Assembly (NCBI GenBank): GCA_964607765.1
Contig: CAZSNT010000216.1
Location: 1 to 14,892 of the forward strand
DNA length: 14,892 bases
Direction: 5' to 3'
Source: CAZSNT01 sp964607765
GTDB lineage: Bacteria > Verrucomicrobiota > Lentisphaeria > Oligosphaerales > JABHEG01
Below the pieces are notes generated by a model. The model saw only the letters and a program-made list of their open reading frames with translations. It had not been told where the DNA came from and searched no databases. A program made the position numbers and the translations under genes. Shown here piece after piece: positions 14,813 through 14,892 of the stretch (position 1 is its first letter; each line of letters opens with the position of its first letter).

Positions 14813-14892
14813 GCGTCCGGGAAACACCCCGACCGCGCGTAACCGTTAAGAATATCAGGTTCTGTCAAGTCCGTCTGCCGCCTCTTCTTTCG

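Larger units (their letters stand above)
14682..14892. other. Non-coding right edge
   Basis: These 211 bases follow the fusion gene. Apart from the direct repeat and nested hairpin listed separately, I see no gene; a small palindrome TAACCGTTA stands near 14840. The open frames on either strand are compositional. Confidence 0.5.

Overview
The window looks like chromosome from a GC-rich, Gram-negative-type bacterium, most plausibly a member of the PVC/FCB-like groups (Planctomycetota, Lentisphaerota, Kiritimatiellota or a relative). This rests on gene types common in those groups: a very long exported PQQ-type propeller protein with an N-terminal methyltransferase-like domain, and an exported squalene-cyclase-like repeat protein. 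A TonB-dependent receptor shows that there is an outer membrane. Rubrerythrin and rubredoxin modules suggest an anaerobe or microaerophile that must survive oxygen. The taxonomic call is inference. No rRNA, tRNA, CRISPR array or transposase gene was seen.

Layout, left to right. 1-233: no gene, one weak hairpin. 234-4076 (-): exported beta-propeller protein. 4145-7361 (-): a four-gene stress operon, transcribed as PerR-type regulator, double rubredoxin-GltB-like flavoprotein, rubrerythrin, bacterioferritin. Its promoter and a Fur/PerR-like dyad lie at 7391-7439. 7440-7824: non-coding, with a perfect 33-bp inverted repeat made of two REP-like hairpins and the terminator of the next gene. 7825-8412 (-): 2-Cys peroxiredoxin with an inverted repeat around its ribosome binding site. 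8610-10724 (-): TonB-dependent receptor. 10822-12036 (-): squalene-cyclase-like repeat protein. 12102-14681 (+): a fused M28-type aminopeptidase, winged helix and AAC(3)-type acetyltransferase. 14682-14892: no gene, a direct repeat and a nested hairpin.

How the genes fit together. The regulator carries all five regulatory metal ligands and all four structural cysteines of Bacillus PerR at a constant offset of six residues, so it is probably a peroxide sensor. Its likely targets surround it: rubrerythrin and peroxiredoxin reduce peroxide, bacterioferritin stores the iron that would drive Fenton chemistry, and rubredoxin is the classical electron carrier for rubrerythrin. The odd member is the flavoprotein, two rubredoxin domains fused to an FMN/3Fe-4S glutamate-synthase core without the glutaminase domain. 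I propose that it moves electrons within this defence system; this is the best candidate for an undescribed function here. The second candidate is the peptidase-acetyltransferase fusion, which ends in a CxxC/CxxC zinc-ribbon-like tail.
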